Positions 37,953-50,061 of a DNA stretch of 64,000 nt are shown here, one piece after another. Source of the DNA: Erythroxylum novogranatense. Taxonomy: Eukaryota > Streptophyta > Magnoliopsida > Malpighiales > Erythroxylaceae. Below the pieces are notes generated by a model, which worked only from the letters and a program-made list of their open reading frames with translations, had not been told where the DNA came from and did no database searches. The stretch is from positions 20,836,847 to 20,900,846 of the forward strand of contig CM057230.1 in assembly GCA_029891385.1 (NCBI GenBank), in the 5' to 3' direction. The translations under genes and the position numbers were made by a program. How positions within the stretch are numbered: position 1 is the stretch's first letter; the number at the start of each line of letters is the position of its first letter.

Positions 37953-38313
37953 TGTAGAAGGAATGTCTCTGAAATTCAGACATGAAGAAGGTTTCTCAAG
38001 CATATATGCAGTGCCATGCAACGACGTAAAGAATTGGTTTTCAAGAATTCAAGAAGAGTTAGTTAAGTCAGTTTTGTTAGATGACAGTTAATAGAATTGA
38101 AATGATAGAAATATCATGTATTCACAGAAGTTGTATTGATTCAAGATTTTGAATAAAACTCAACGTATCACTGAGTTTTTCCATTGCTCTTATTATTCTC
38201 AACTTCCTCTGTTTTCTAAACGTATACTATATTCCCTTTTCTGTTGTTTTCATTAAGTTTGAATTCAGTGAGACAATTTTAGTTCTTTGGATGATAGTGA
38301 GATAACAACAACA
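37953..38313 (+). repeat. Copia-3 5' LTR
   Basis: TGTAGAAGGAATGTCTC... GATAACAACAACA. It is nearly identical to the 3' LTR, differing at scattered bases, which suggests a much younger insertion than Copia-1 and Copia-2. Confidence 0.92.
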
Positions 38314-38316
38314 AAG

Positions 38317-38328
38317 TGATATCAGAGC
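38317..38328 (+). other. Copia-3 primer-binding site
   Basis: TGATATCAGAGC, one base from the standard plant copia site complementary to the initiator methionine tRNA, three bases after the 5' LTR. Confidence 0.75.
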
Positions 38329-38402
38329 TAGTTTCTTAAGGGATTTATGAAGGTGTAAGCAAGGTTTTGGCTTGAGAAAAATAATCCTTTCCTACTTAAG
38401 CT

Positions 38403-39360
38403 ATGACTACGAGAGGAATACTCGAGATGGTGAGAGTTCAACTTAGAGTTTACAACCAATAATCTTCAATGGAGAAGGGTATCAGATATGGAAATCAAGA
38501 TGGAGGCATACCTGCAAGAACATGATCTTTGGGAGCCTATTATGAAGACTACATAGTCGAGGTTCTAGTCGAAGATGCACCGATTGCTCAAACAAGATGG
38601 TTGAGGGAGAGGGTGACGAAGAAAGCTAGAGGAAATCTTGCTTATACCAGCAAAGAGCATCTTCGATTTTACTAGGATTATGGGTCTTGGCTTTGTGAAG
38701 GAGATCCGGATTTCGTGAAGAGTGAATATGAAGGTGACGAGAAGGTGAAAAATATGAAGGTATTGAATCTGTTGAGAGAATTTGACAGAATGCAAATGAA
38801 GGAAGATGAATAAGTCAAGAACTACAGTGAGAGGCTAATTTAGCTTTCATATCAAATCAAGCTCTTAGGAGCTGAGTTTAAGGATCAAAGGTTGGTTCAG
38901 ACATTGTTGGTGTCGGTGCTTGAGAAATACAAAGCCACTATAGTCTCTCTAGAAAACTCCAAAGATGTTGGATAGATTAAGCTTGCTGAAGTTGTAAGCG
39001 GCTTGCAGGTTCAAGAGCAAAAGCATTTGATGAGGAAGTCTGAAGCTGCCGAAGGAGCATATAGGGCCTTTGCCAAGGCTGAAAGTCAAGAAAAATCTAA
39101 GAAGAAGAAAAGAACTAAAAGTGGAACAAGTTCGTAGAATACACAGACACACCAAAAGTACGTTGGCAAAAATGCAGGACGAGACAAGTCGAACAAGTAT
39201 AATCCTTATCCTTACTGTGGTAAGTCGAATCATCTGGCTTTCAGGTGTTGGAAGAGACCGGACATGGAGTGTAGAAGATGTCATCAGAAGGGGAACATGG
39301 AGCCAATATGCAAGAAGCAAGCTACTCAAGCTGCAGTAAACGTGCAAGTCATTGAAGAGG
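38403..39360 (+). pseudogene. Copia-3 gag
   Basis: Opens MTTRGILEMVRVQLR at 38403. Interrupted frames then carry the capsid-like part (KNMKVLNLLREFDRMQMKED, LSVRL-like YSERLI, VQTLLVSVLEKY) and a double cysteine motif (YCGKSNHLAFRCWKRPD then CRRCHQKGNMEPIC, 39214-39311). The first Cys of knuckle one appears changed to Tyr. Several TAG/TGA stops lie in frame. Confidence 0.8.
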
Positions 39361-40694
39361 AAGAAGAGCAGCTTTTCGTAGTCACATGCAATCTTGCTAA
39401 AACATATCCATCTGAGTGGCTGATTGACAGTGAATGTATGAGTCATATGTTTTTTGATCCAATATTATTCAAGTCTTTGGATCAAAATGTGAAGGAAAAC
39501 ATGAAGCTTGGAAATGGAGATTGCATTTGAGTAAAAGGGAAAGGAGAAGTTGAGATCTCTACCAAGAATGATGTCAAGATCATTTCTGACGTTCTTTTTG
39601 TTCCCAAGATTCAACATAATCTCTTACGTGTGGCTTAGTTGATCGAAAAAGGTATGTCTGTACACTTTGAATCCAATGTTTGCAAAGTGTTTGACAAAGC
39701 TAGCCAGGAAATTTTGAGCACCAGAATGAAGAATAAAAGCTTCTCCATGAGACTAGAAGAAATACAACAAGAGGCACTTATGAGTGACACCTACGAGTAA
39801 GATCTTTGGGATTGAAGACTCAGACACTACCATATGGAGGGATTGGAAACAATGAAGAAGAAGAACATGGTCGATGATCTACCAACAATCCCAAACAGTC
39901 ACTCAAAATGTAAGGTTTGTATGATAGGTAAGCAAACTCGTGCTCCTTTCTTGAAGTCAAAATGGAGGGCAGTAGAGAAGCTTCAGTTACTACATATGGA
40001 TGTAAGTGGTCCAATGCTAGTAGCATCTTTGAATGAAAGCAGATACTTCTTGTTGATCATTGATGACTACTCAAGGTACTCATGGATATATTGCCTTAGG
40101 AGTAAAGGAGATGTTGCAAAGGTGTTTTGGGAGTTTAAAGCATTGATAGAAAATCAGGTTGGGCTGAGCATTAAGTCTGTAAGAATAGACAATGGCTCAA
40201 AGTTTATTTATAATGAGTTTCTATTGATTTGTATAAATGCAGCATCAAGCACCAGCTTACCATGCCCTACACTCCACAACAATGGAGTGGTGGAGAGGAG
40301 AAACAGAACCGTGGTGGAGATGGCGAGACGCATGCTGGAGGAGAAGAAGCTTTCGAAGGAATTTTGGGAAGAAGCTATGTCCACTGCTTCCTTCCTTCTA
40401 AATATACTACATACCCAAGCTCTTGAGGACAAAACACCGCATGAGATGTGGCATGAAGTCAAGCCAAAATTGAGTAACTTGAAAGTCTTCGGATCTCTCT
40501 GTTGTAGCCTCATACCTAAAACCATGAGGAACAAGCTTGATAGCAAAATAGAACCTGCAATATTTGTGGGGTATTTTGAAGTGAGTAAAGGTTACGGGCT
40601 GTTTTATCCAGATCAGAAGAAGGTGAAGGTGAGTAGAGATGTGCATTTCTTTAAGAATGAGCACTGGAATTGGTTTGAAGAAAAACAGAAGTAA
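39361..40694 (+). pseudogene. Copia-3 protease and integrase
   Basis: The protease motif is WLIDSECMSHM: the catalytic D-S-G has become D-S-E. The integrase zinc-binding end has CKVCMIGKQTRAPF. The core is a long open frame (39834-40694) with LLHMDVSGPM (first D), RIDNGSKF (second D) and NNGVVERRNRTVVEMARRML (E). Further on is the conserved KVFGSLCCSLIP. A stop at 40694 ends it before RT. Confidence 0.88.
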
Positions 40695-40979
40695 GGCAGA
40701 TAGCCACACTGCCTTCGGATAACCCATTAGTAACTATCAATTCAGAAAACCACAATGATCAGGATGAGTCAGAACCGGGAGAAGAAGAAGATCTAGAGAT
40801 TTAGCATGAGCAGAATGAATGAAATTATGAGGAGAAGCAAACTCTAGATGTGCTAGATGATGATTATGATCATGTGTCAGTAAGAGGGACTAGAAGTTTG
40901 ACAAAAATCTATGAAAGAATTAATGAAGCAATGTTGGAGCCTTCAAAGATTCAGGAAGCATTACAGAATCCAAAAAAGA

Positions 40980-42420
40980 TTTAAGCTATGAAGGAAGAAA
41001 TCTCTATGATTAACAAGAAAGAAACGTGGACTTTGGTAAATAAACCACCTGATAAAATGGCCATTAGATTGAAGCGGGTATTCAAAACCAAGTTGAATCC
41101 TAATGGTTCTGTTAATAAGCTCAAGGCTAGGTTAGTTATGAAGGGGTATGCACAAGTTGAAGGGTTGGATTTTGGAGAGACTTTTGTACTAGTGGCCAGG
41201 ATTGAGACAATCAAGCTTTTATTGACACTTGCAGCTGAGAAGGCTTGGAAGGTACATCGAATGGATGTGAAATCTGCCTTCATTAATGGTGTACTGCAAG
41301 AGGAGATTTATGTCCAACAACCAGAAGGCTTCGTGATAAAAGGAAAGGAGGAGTGTGTATACAAGCTTAACAAGGCTCTTTACGAGTTAAAACAAGCCCC
41401 TTGATGTTGGTGTTCTATATAATAGAGGCCTTTCTCTTGGAAATCAAATTCAAAAGAAGCTGCAGTGAACCAACACTTTATGTAAGGATACAACAAGGTG
41501 ATGTTACTGTAGTTTCAATTTATGTGGATGACCTGTTGCTAACTGGAAGTTCTGAACATCAAATTGAATTTCTGAAACAACAATTCCACAACACTTTTGA
41601 AATGATTGATTTGGGGTTGATTATTTTTTGAGAATGGAAGTATACCAGTGTAAGGAACATATTGCGGTAAGTCAGAAGAAGTATGTATGTGATGTGTTGA
41701 AGAAATTTAGGCTGGATCAGTGTAAACAAGTATCCACTCCGATTTGTCCGAAAGAGAGGCTGATGAAGAAGGAAGATGGAAATGAGGTAGATGGTAAGAA
41801 TTACAGAAGTATGGTGGTTTGTTTAATGTATATTACAGCCACTAGACCTGATATCTTGTATTCAGTTAATGTACTTTCGAGATATTCGAGTGATCCAAGA
41901 AAGCAACATTTAGTTATTGTGAAGAGGGTTATAAGGTATCTTAAGGGGACTGTTGAATATGGTCTGGTGTATGAGAGGACAAAGAGGTGTGAACTAAAGT
42001 GTTATGTAGATAGTGATTGGGGTGGAGTAACAGAGGATATGAAGAGTACAACCGTTTCGCTAACATTGGGTTTAGCTTGTTTCTCTTGGAGCTCGATGAA
42101 GCGGAGTTAGTGGTACTCTCAGCGCAGGTTGAATTGGTAGCAACAACGGCAGCAGCAAAGCAGGTTGTATGGGTTAGAAAATTGCTTGTGGATTTACAGA
42201 TTCACTTAACGTCTACTACTATGATATATATTGATAATTAGGCAGCAATATCTATTTCAATGAACTCGGTCTTTCATGGCAAAACACAACATTTTAAGCT
42301 AAGATATTATTATATGAGGGATATACAACAAGAACTAGAGCTGAAGCTTGAGTATATTCATACGGAAGATCAAGTTGCTAATTTGTTTACAAAAGGATTT
42401 CATGTTTCTCGATTTGAGTA
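40980..42420 (+). pseudogene. Copia-3 reverse transcriptase and RNase H
   Basis: RT opens MKEEISMINKKETWTLV (40988) and has HRMDVKSAFINGVLQEEIYV, KALYELKQAP and the catalytic VSIYVDDLLLTGSS (41512-41553). It is broken by TGA after KQAP (41401) and by a frame change near 41628. RNase H follows with KCYVDSDWGG and ends with HTEDQVANLFTKGFH near 42360-42405. Confidence 0.88.
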
Positions 42421-42474
42421 GTTGAGGAGATTGGTGGAAATTCGGAGGCTGAATTTCTAATTCAAGGAGGAGTA

Positions 42475-42836
42475 TGTAGAAGGAATGTCTCATAAATTCA
42501 GACATGAAGAAGGTTTCTCGAGCATACATGCAGTGCTAAGCAATGACGTAAAGAATCGGTTTTCAAGAATTCAAGAAGAGTTAGTTAAGTCAGTTTTGTT
42601 AGATGACAGTTAGTAGAATTGAAATGATATAAACATCATGTATTCACAGAAGTTGTATTGATTCAAGATCCTGAATAAAAATTCAATGTATCAGTGAGTT
42701 TTTCCATCGCTCTTATTCTTCTCAGCTTCCTCTGTTTTCTAAACGTATACTATATTCCCTTTTCTGTTGCTTTCATTAAGTTTGAATTCAGTGAGAAAGT
42801 TTTAGTTCTTCGGATGATAGTGAGATAACAACAGCA
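42475..42836 (+). repeat. Copia-3 3' LTR
   Basis: TGTAGAAGGAATGTCTC... AACAACAGCA, followed directly by the GGTTT duplication. It pairs with 37953-38313. Confidence 0.92.
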
Positions 42837-42841
42837 GGTTT

Positions 42842-43425
42842 TTCTTCTCAAGAATTGCCATGTCTCTAGAAGTGTTGATTTGGCTTGTATTTAGAGCTGA
42901 TAGCATTCAAGTCTTTAACTATTATTATTTCATGACTCCTTTGGTTCCATCGTAATATATGACCCGAAAAGGATTGGCCGTGACGTTCGTATGTTTCTGA
43001 TTGAGGAGAATTCTGACATGGATACGAATGGTAGCTTGTAGTCTTGGACTTCAACGAATATCACGACTACACCTGACGAGGGAGTTGCGAAGAGAAAAAC
43101 GAATGAGATGTGGAATATGTACACAATGAAAGCGAGGTGCGGTTAAGTTACTAGTTACTGCTGTGATATTCCTACTGCCGGAAGCCATGAAAATAGAAAA
43201 TAAGTTTAAATCTACCAATTAGACGGAGCAGGCTAATGCAGAGTTGGCATGGACACAGGATACATACAGCTGTATCCTATCCATTATCCTACGTTTCGCT
43301 TTGCTTTTTCCTGAATGCACCATTTGGAAATGGTTGCCGCTATAATAACTATTTTCCTAGCTCCATTGTTTTATAGCTCCTTGTGCACATCGATTCCATC
43401 TTCTGTTTTGTCTTTAGGTGGCTTC
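42842..43425. other. Spacer between Copia-3 and the Harbinger element
   Basis: About 580 bp. Two overlapping short frames on the - strand (42866-43124) show no recognisable domain. Nothing else is supported. Confidence 0.5.
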
Positions 43426-43428
43426 TTA

Positions 43429-43510
43429 TGCAGTGTTTGGATACTGTCCCCGTGCCCGGGGACAGTGGACAAGACAGAGTTTTTCTATCTTGTCGGGCGT
43501 TTGGGTAGCT
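43429..43510 (+). repeat. Left terminal and subterminal region of the Harbinger element
   Basis: The TIR GCAGTGTTTGG is followed by a perfect hairpin CTGTCCCC..GGGGACAG (43444-43466) and by GGACAAGACAG with its inverse CTATCTTGTC. Such subterminal words are probable transposase or Myb-protein binding sites (inference). Confidence 0.65.
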
Positions 43511-45395
43511 GTCTCCGTCAGATTGTCCCCCGTCTCCGGTGTACAGCGTCACAAAAACGCTGTCTTCCCTAAACCCCACGGACAGAAACTGGATCGTCCT
43601 GCCCCCGAAACAAAAGACCATTCTCTTCGATTTTTTACCCCTCTCGTCTGACGCCTCCTGCTTTCTCTCCGACGCCTCCTTCCTTCTCTCCGACGCCTCT
43701 TCGTCTTCGCCCGAGTGACGTTGTTTTTTTGTGTGAACGGATCTACATAAATCGTCACGACCTCGCACGCAGTGGGGTTGGTCTCGCACGCTGACGCCTT
43801 CAATCGTAAGTTTTTTACCCTCACACTAGACGCGGAAATCTTTCTCTCGATTCCTCCTTCCTTCGTCCCAGATTCACGTTGCTCTCGCACGGTGAGCTTC
43901 TCGAACGGATCTCGCCGAACGAATCTCTCTCTCGGACGTCATTTCTCGTCTTCCATCGGTAAGTCCAAGATTCACGTTGTTTCCTATTCTTCCGCTTTCT
44001 CTTGAAAAGTGTCACTTTTGTTTTCCTTTGTCTCTGAAGAAGTGAAAGGTAAGCAAAAAGACGCCATTTTAACTGCATGCAAACTCCATTTTTTATTTGA
44101 TATCCCACATCCAAAATCCTTTAATGGGTATATTTTGTTTTCAGATTTTGAATCCAGAAACAATGAGACTTCATTGGTTTTCTTTTCCTCATTTCAAGAT
44201 TGCTGCTTTCTTTTTCTGTCTCATTTTGATGAATCTGATGTGTTGTGAGAGTTTGACGTTTTGGATCTGTTTGGATTATACTATGTTAATGGCATTCGTT
44301 TGGATTTGAGATCTTGGGAATGCTATGTTAATGGCATTCGTTTTATTAACTTGCTTACATCTGGATGTAATCTGAATCTTGGGTTTTTTTTTTATTTTCT
44401 GGTGGGCATTCATTTCCTTTTATGTTTAATATGGTTGAATTTCACTGAAGATAATAGGCTGCCATTGAAGCATTGTAGAGGAGTTGTTTCTTTCGCATAA
44501 TTTGTGGATAAAATAAGGCGTGTTTAATGAGACTTTGTCCCGCTTTCATCTACTCATCTACCAAAGATTGATGGTTTATATTCGATCTAGTGTGGTTGCT
44601 TTTATGCTTTACGCTTCTATCTCGCATTTTTCCGTGTGTTGTTAGTGCATTTTTCCGTCTTGTATGAAATAATGTGCGATGAAATGATGTGCAAAGTATT
44701 CATATTCATGAACATATTTTATTCTTTGGAAATTTGGATCAAACATGGCATTATCGATCGTATTCTTTAATGCTTCTAATGAATTGTGTTTCAATCGGTT
44801 TGTAAAAAGTAGGTACAATGACTTGCACATCCGACTTGTTTCTCATGAGATAACCCAAGTAACTCTAGTGAAACAAATGCATGCTCGTCAAAAGTTCAAG
44901 TTTTACTTTTGTATGTGTAGATGAAATTCCGTTTGAAAAAGTTATAAACAATTGTTTTGTTTATAATCGAATTATCTTGTTCTCAACTCATTAAAGTTGA
45001 ATGATATACTTTAAATAATGTCATTAATAGAAGTAAGGTGGATATCTTTTAACATAGGCTCATATGATATATAAATTTCTCTATTTATATCCATAATTTG
45101 CTATCGATTTATCGATTTTGCTATCAAAATGTATGTTGCATGTCTTTGTTTTCACCGATTATGTTAAGTGTTGTCCAAAGAGATTTGTTGATTTTGGTTT
45201 GCACATAACCTTGTGTGAAGTTTGTACAATTGCAGCCAATTGTACAAACTTGGCTAGAACTCCTCATTCAAATCAAGATTGTCAAATTGTCGTTTGAATG
45301 AGGATTAAATTCAATCCTTATCATCTTATGTACAAACACGTACTTATGATGATAACAATGTATTAATACTTTGCAGATAGTATTTATTTACAAAC

Positions 45396-46775
45396 ATGGA
45401 TAACAAAGGCCGTGAAGTGATAGTTAAGGCTTTGACTTTGCTTCATGAATGGAATAGGCGCTGGAATTAATGCAACCGATAATATTAGTAGTGTTCAAGT
45501 ATACGTATGGAAGCGGAAGAGGAGTGAACTTGCGTTAGGGAGTAGTGCTTTGACAAGGCCATCTAGGAAGCTAATATTCATAGGATTTTGCATGAAGGTG
45601 ATAGGAATAGTCGATGGGATTTAAGGATGGACGTTAACACATTTACGGTGTTATGTGACATGCTTCAAGCACATGGGGATTAGCGAATCCGCCATCCGCC
45701 TATTGAAGAAAAGGTGCTAATCTTCCTACGAATATTAGCACAAAATGAATCTAATAGAGTATTACAAGTAAGGTTGATGAGATCCGAGAAACAATAAGTA
45801 GGGCATTTCATAGTGTGTTGAAGGTCGCATCGAGGCTGCATGATCGGTTATATGTTAAGCCCATACCAATTGCGGATGATTGCACGCACCACTAGATGGA
45901 AATGGTTTAAGGTTAGTAAACTTTCCTTGCAACAACAAAGTGTCTCATATCGCATTGTAAATAACGAATGATATAACTTTGGTTTCTTGAATTATGTTCA
46001 AAGGGTTACCTGGTGCCCTAGATGGGACCTACATAGATATTACGGTTGCCCAAGTGAGAAACCCGATACAGAGGCCGGAAAGGCGTAATATGCACAAATG
46101 TTTTAGGGTGTGTGATAAGAACATGAACTTTGTTTATGTTCTTGCGGGATGGGAGGTTCAAGATCGGATTCAAGGGTTCTCGCACGATCTCAGAACGAGG
46201 AACCATGGGCTTCAAGTGCCAAGGGTATGTAACCCTGACTTATACACAACTTTCACAATTTCCAAATGCTTTTGATTCAAATATGCACAATAGTTAAACT
46301 ATGATTTTGTGTATAGGAAATTACTACTTGGTCGATGTCATATACTAACGCTCCTGGATTTCTTGCACCTTTTAGAGGTACAAGATACCACATTCAAGAG
46401 TGGGCAAGAAATGGCAGGGCACCTACAAACCGAGAGGAGCTCTATAATAAGTGACACTCATCTTCTAGGAATGTGATTGAACGTGCATTTGGGCTACTGA
46501 AAAAATGATGGAAAATCCTAAGAACTCCATCTTTTTACTCATCCACAACTCATGGGCGCATAATTATTGCTTGCACCCTTCTGCACAACTTTATTAGGTT
46601 GAATATGGCAGAAGATCCAGAAGAGCATAGTCCTATAGATCCCGAGGATATGCCAATTGGGGAAGATGCTTCCTTGCCTGCCACACATGATCGTGTTGAG
46701 GCAAGTGCTGCATGGAGTCAATGGAGAGATGAATTAGCGACGAACATGTTTGATGAATGGAGAAGCAACAATTAA
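45396..46775 (+). pseudogene. Harbinger transposase (DDE_Tnp_4 type), broken
   Basis: Starts MDNKGREVIVKALTLLHEW (45396). An exon with LRMDVNTFTVLCDMLQAHG and EEKVLIFLRILAQNESNRV ends at about 45918 (AAG|GTTAGT). The second exon (about 45998-46226) reads FKGLPGALDGTYIDITV (first D), CFRVCDKNMNFVYVLAGWE and GLQVPR. The third (46317-46775) has NYYLVDV (second D), GFLAPFRGTRYHIQEW, NVIERAFGLLKK (E) and LHNFIRLNMAEDPEE. Stops at about 45480, 45680, 46452 and 46506 and one-base phase errors at both introns disable it. At the second intron, one extra G would restore PRG-NYY. It would cut and paste the element together with the Myb-like protein. Confidence 0.85.
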
Positions 46776-47035
46776 ATTCATACTTTCCGTTTAGAGTTTG
46801 CTTTCTGAGATAACTGAATTATCTGATTTATTGTAACTGATTTGATGGATTGTTTTACTCACTTCGTGACCAAATAATTCTATATTAATCGCGTGTTACT
46901 ACAAATTCCATTTTTCTTCTTCACCGCTTGTAGTTGTTGTCAACTAATACGCTTTGTTAAAATAATTTGATCTTAATGGTTTCGATTGTTGTGGGATTCT
47001 TGCCATTCGTCGAATAGGTGCAATGGCAAGAATTT

Positions 47036-48480
47036 GACCGACATTGAGACAGATGCATTGGTTACCTTAATGGAGGAGGTCGTGGTAGCTGGTCGAGGCC
47101 TATAATGGCCAATCGAAGCCCTGCACTTTCCAACTTCTTGCTCGTCCGATGGTGGAGAAGTTTCTGACCGTGGTATTGACGTAAGACATGTCAAAATAAG
47201 CACAGCTGTTGAAAGACAAATATCAAACGGCATTTGACATGTTAAATTGCGGTGGCTTTGGTTGGAATGAGTCCAAGCAATGTGTCGAGGTCGATAGCAA
47301 GCAAGTCCTCGAGGAATGGACGAGGTAATTCAATGCTTATTGCTTTTAGAAGTGTTTGACAAATCATTTGTATTTTGTTCGACATTTTATGTTGCTTATT
47401 CCAGAGCCACCCCAACAGTACTACACTCGGCAAGCTATTCCCTCTTCCACCTTGAAGCAAATTTCATGGACAGGCCACTTGGTGGAAGGGCCGAGCATCT
47501 TTGTTGATGCCGATGAGGGTCCCGACACCACCGTTGGTGCCGATGAGGTGAAACAGAAGCGAACCACCACCTTTGATCCAACCTTTGCATCTTTTTAGAT
47601 CAACCACCCTCACAAACAACTCCTCCTCCAACTACTTTAGGCGTGTCTTGCCCGCCGCATGTTCTAGCAACAAAGTAGGGAGGTCACCGTCCAAAGGGAA
47701 ACGTAAGATGCGGATATTGAAATGTTGAACGCTTTGTCGACTCATTTGTCGCCGCTATTAATCAAAAGAGAATGCTAACAGCCATGGACGCTATCAAGGA
47801 ATGAGTGGTGCGAAGTTGAAAGTGAACTTGTCAATTTTGGCTTCCCTGCTCATGAAATTGTCGTGGTCGAGAAAAATAGGGAGTAAACTCCATTTAATGA
47901 GTGTTTATTGGGGTTTACCACCGAAATAAACAGCTTATGTTAGAGCATTTTAGATGCAGACACATGACATGTCAGATAATTTCTTAATTTGTATGATGAT
48001 GAAACAATCAACGGTGATGTTGATCACCGGATGTTCGAACTATTATCTAACTTATGTATGGTTGGTTAACTGAATTTTAATATTTGTCTTTTCCCGATGG
48101 ATGATGATAATATGATTCATTTTCAAAGTTGTCAAATATGGCCCGATACAATTTTTATGTGGTCTTTTGGACGCCAAACCGAATTTTACCACTGGGATCA
48201 TGTAAAATTATTAGTCGACGATATCCGAATGCTCGTTTCAAGGATTTCGCACATTAGTCAAGCACAAACCGCTTATGCCACGGGCTCATATAGGCCGCAA
48301 CGCAATGTAGAACTTGTCCCCACCGCCAATGCACCGCCCTTATGCCGACTCCAACCGCACCAACAACAACGCAACAAGTCAACAAACTTCCAACTTTGCA
48401 GAAAACATGGCATGGGCTCTAGCATTTGCTCTCATAGTCATTGGCATAATGTTGGCAATTATGGTTCATAGATTATTAAT
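47036..48480 (+). pseudogene. Harbinger second gene, Myb/SANT-like DNA-binding protein, broken
   Basis: NLTDIETDALVTLMEEVVVA (47032-47091) starts the Myb/SANT-like domain. After a disrupted part, LLKDKYQTAFDMLNCGGFGW and NESKQCVEVDSKQVLEEW (47206-47322) match the usual FGW..E...V.....VW.EY ending. Later short frames (47356-47598, 48097-48471) may be its C-terminal part but are not recognisable. In active Harbinger elements this protein binds the termini and helps import the transposase into the nucleus. Confidence 0.72.
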
Positions 48481-48638
48481 AAATTTTAAGTGCTTCATGT
48501 ATGATCAACTAATTATGTTATTTTGTTCGTGATATGCTTACCGCTTGTTTTAAGTTATGTTGATTTATTAAAGTCATTAATTATATGAATGTATGTTGAA
48601 CATCCGATGTAATTAATTATATGAATGCCGAGATGATG

Positions 48639-48643
<5 letters not shown>

Positions 48644-48685
<42 letters not shown>

Positions 48686-48923
48686 TTAGATTAATTTGAC
48701 TAAATTGTAATATATAATTTCAATTATAATACCTACAAATAATATATTAATTACATATGCTTAGATTAATTTGAATAAATTGTAATATATAATTTCAAAA
48801 TAATACATACAAACTATATAGTAATAATAATAATAATATTATTAATAATAATAAATTTGACTACTAATAACAATTTATATAATAATAATAATAATAATCA
48901 TAATAATAATAATAAATACAAAT

Positions 48924-48965
<42 letters not shown>

Positions 48966-49110
48966 TTTAGACATAATAATTATAATAATAAATTTGTATA
49001 ATTATTATTAAAATTATGCTAAATATATTAATAATAATATATTTCAATAATAATAAATACAAATTATATAATAATAATAATATTAATTAGACATAATGAT
49101 AATAATAATA
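48644..49110. repeat. AT-rich microsatellite tract: (TA)n then (TAA)n
   Basis: About 20 TA dinucleotides at 48644-48683. From about 48818 to 49085 there are several runs of TAA/ATA trinucleotides. Two copies of TATGCTTAGATTAATTTGA (48682 and 48756) with a shared tail indicate a local duplication of about 75 bp between them. Non-coding. Confidence 0.85.
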
Positions 49111-49367
49111 CAAACTATTGAATTACAAACCATTCATAATAAAATACCATTGAATTACATCTTCCTAATCATATTAAATACTACGGGCATATTCGCATTT
49201 GCACTATTTTCCGCCTCTGCCACAACCAAACACATTTGTCCTCGAGACGAAGACAAGATTCTCTGCTCGCCTACCATCAACCAAATGTATCTCGTCCCTA
49301 ATTTTTTTTCCGCTCGCTCGTCCGCTCGACTCAAACTACCGTGAGACACTCAACCAAACGCAGCTTA

Positions 49368-50061
49368 ATGTGTCGACGCTTTTTCTTATTTCAAGCGCTT
49401 GTCTCTCTCTTTCATTACGCCGCATTTCACTCTCTTCTCTTTACCTCCTTAACGACGCCAATTTTGCCCGCTCTATCACTTCGCCTCCATACGCTCGTAT
49501 TCACGCCATCGTCCTTTCATTCCCATATCGGCTATTTGTCTGTTCATGTTGTTGTTTTTGACTGTAACGTCAAGAAACTTGGTCTTCTCGTTTTATTCTT
49601 ATGTCTTTTGTTTCTTTTTTTGTTGTTGTAAAACTGAGACGTAATTTTGGAAAAAAAAATACAGATGTTGACACGGGTAAAGCAACCCAACCACATCAAG
49701 AAAAAAGAGAAGACATCCTCAATAACATTACTAAATCAGTATACGCCAATGTATAAAGAAGTACTATAGTTGGCAAGCCAATCCGTTCAACGATTTCCTT
49801 CTCGGAAGACATGACTTATTGCTATTTCCCGTCTATGTTTCTAATGGAATTCCTTGTCGTGTTCATTTTACTTCTTTAATTCCTTAATTTTGCAGTCTAA
49901 TCCCTCTTTAATCACATTATTGTTTTGTATATATCGGAGAAGTTTAAAAATTATGTAGTTGTCTTGCATACAGTGTATATGGAAGGTTATATTTAGGGTG
50001 TTTATATATAATTTAACACATATAACATATATATATATAATTATAGGATGAGTTCTGCCTC
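49368..50061. other. Spacer between the Harbinger element and Tat-C
   Basis: About 690 bp, pyrimidine-rich at first (49370-49470), then AT-rich with an ATATATATATA tract at 50027. Short frames on the + strand (49199-49631) cross the transposon end and have no domain. No gene is called. Confidence 0.5.

Larger units (their letters stand above)
37953..42836 (+). mobile_element. Copia-3: full-length Ty1/copia LTR retrotransposon with point-mutated frames
   Basis: A 4,884-bp element with LTRs of 361 and 362 bp and the duplication GGTTT (37948-37952 and 42837-42841). A primer site TGATATCAGAGC (38317-38328) matches the initiator-Met class, and there is a polypurine tract AAGGAGGAG (42464-42472). 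Protein order is gag, protease, integrase, RT, RNase H (copia order). The frame is mostly continuous but carries about a dozen stops, most of which could come from C-to-T changes (TGG, CAG and CGA codons), so it is inactive. Confidence 0.93.
43429..49364 (+). mobile_element. PIF/Harbinger DNA transposon, full length, inactive
   Basis: A 5.9-kb element flanked by TTA on both sides (43426-43428 and 49365-49367), the normal 3-bp duplication of this superfamily. The left terminus TGCAGTGTTTGGATACTGTC pairs with the right terminus, which inverted reads GCTGCGTTTGGTTGAGTGTC. Subterminal regions on both sides repeat GTTTGG, GGACAAG and CTTGTC words. Inside are a three-exon transposase (45396-46775) and a Myb/SANT-like second gene (from about 47036), both broken. 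The 5' 1.9 kb is non-coding, and an AT microsatellite tract lies near the right end. Confidence 0.85.

Noticed and set aside
43315..44500. Several overlapping frames on both strands in the left part of the Harbinger element
   Set aside because: They contradict each other, have no domains, and sit in the non-coding subterminal region upstream of the transposase.
48097..48532. Small frame with a hydrophobic stretch (ALAFALIVIGIMLAIMVHR) resembling a membrane peptide
   Set aside because: It follows the broken Myb-like gene in a decayed transposon. No start context or homology supports a separate gene.
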